In this document: positions 63,945 to 64,000 of the stretch, one piece after another
Numbering within the stretch: the stretch's first letter is position 1
Layout: each line of letters begins with the position of its first letter
NCBI RefSeq assembly: GCF_022601975.1
Contig: NZ_JAKVIR010000003.1
Location: forward strand, 124,001-188,000
DNA: 64,000 nucleotides
From: Pontibacter sp. E15-1
GTDB taxonomy: Bacteria; Bacteroidota; Bacteroidia; Cytophagales; Hymenobacteraceae
Direction of reading: 5' to 3'
Notes under the pieces: model-generated
What the model was told of the DNA's origin: nothing
The model's input: only the letters and a program-made list of their open reading frames with translations
Database searches by the model: none
Translations under genes and position numbers: made by a program

Positions 63945-63980
63945 TTCAGGCCCAGGGAGCACGGTTTCCCTGGGCCTGAA
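63945..63980 (+). terminator. Terminator of the PH-domain gene
   Basis: Arms 63945-63958 and 63967-63980 are perfect 14-base reverse complements (TTCAGGCCCAGGGA core) with an 8-base loop. A clear T tail is not seen. Confidence 0.65.
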
Positions 63981-64000
63981 ACGTGTATGCCCATACCCAT

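Overview
The window is chromosomal DNA of a Bacteroidota bacterium, most likely a Pontibacter-like member of the Hymenobacteraceae. The evidence is: type IX secretion (T9SS) C-terminal sorting domains; promoters of the Bacteroidota form TTG-N20-TAnnTTTG instead of -35/-10 boxes; few Shine-Dalgarno sequences; the crtD-cruF carotenoid pair; bacillithiol synthesis (bshC); several families found mainly in this phylum (DUF4783, DUF3891, DUF4403, DUF6952-like); and a strong excess of the word GGTATA/TATACC. Base composition looks mid-50s % GC by eye, with AT-rich patches at about 26.4-29.7 kb and 45.3-45.5 kb.

Layout. 0-7 kb: end of an FtsX-like permease, a SNF2 helicase, then an SRPBCC protein with carotenoid genes crtD and cruF, and a TetR-type regulator. 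7-19.5 kb: housekeeping genes (thioredoxin, prfA, yjbQ, gpmI, nadC, a methyltransferase, a ZIP transporter) mixed with exported proteins, including an M43 metalloprotease with a T9SS tail. 19.6-27.4 kb: small envelope proteins, rlpA, a GNAT enzyme, Hsp20, a second T9SS cargo and an OmpA lipoprotein. 27.4-29.7 kb: an AT-rich insert with a REP-like repeat pair and a lone AlbA_2/HATPase gene directly behind nrdA. 29.7-34.7 kb: nrdB and nrdA (class Ia ribonucleotide reductase) on the minus strand, a 630-bp non-coding region with DnaA boxes, then rplU-rpmA on the plus strand. 35-40.2 kb: a SAM-I-type riboswitch, metH, a 49-bp perfect inverted repeat and metF. 40.3-45 kb: an outer-membrane protein, hemW, a BamA/TamA-like barrel and an initiator tRNA. 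45-49 kb: decayed sequence, an M48 peptidase, a DUF6770-like exported protein and a truncated IS256-type transposase. 49-64 kb: DUF3891, thioredoxin-like, DUF4403, YihY, rlmN, a spanin-like lipoprotein, a thioesterase, mnmD, glutathione peroxidase, an EEP-fold protein, fthC-bshC and a PH-domain protein.

How genes work together: metH, metF and fthC act in one-carbon/methionine metabolism, with metH under a SAM-sensing leader. nrdAB supplies dNTPs. bshC, glutathione peroxidase and two thioredoxin-like proteins form a thiol-redox theme. rlmN, mnmD, prfA, rplU, rpmA and tRNA-fMet serve translation.

No multi-gene novel system is evident. The best leads are the DnaA-box cluster, the lone AlbA_2/HATPase gene with its flanking REP-like pair, the intergenic inverted-repeat families, the riboswitch's competing helix and the spanin-like protein. 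All family assignments come from reading motifs; no database search was run.
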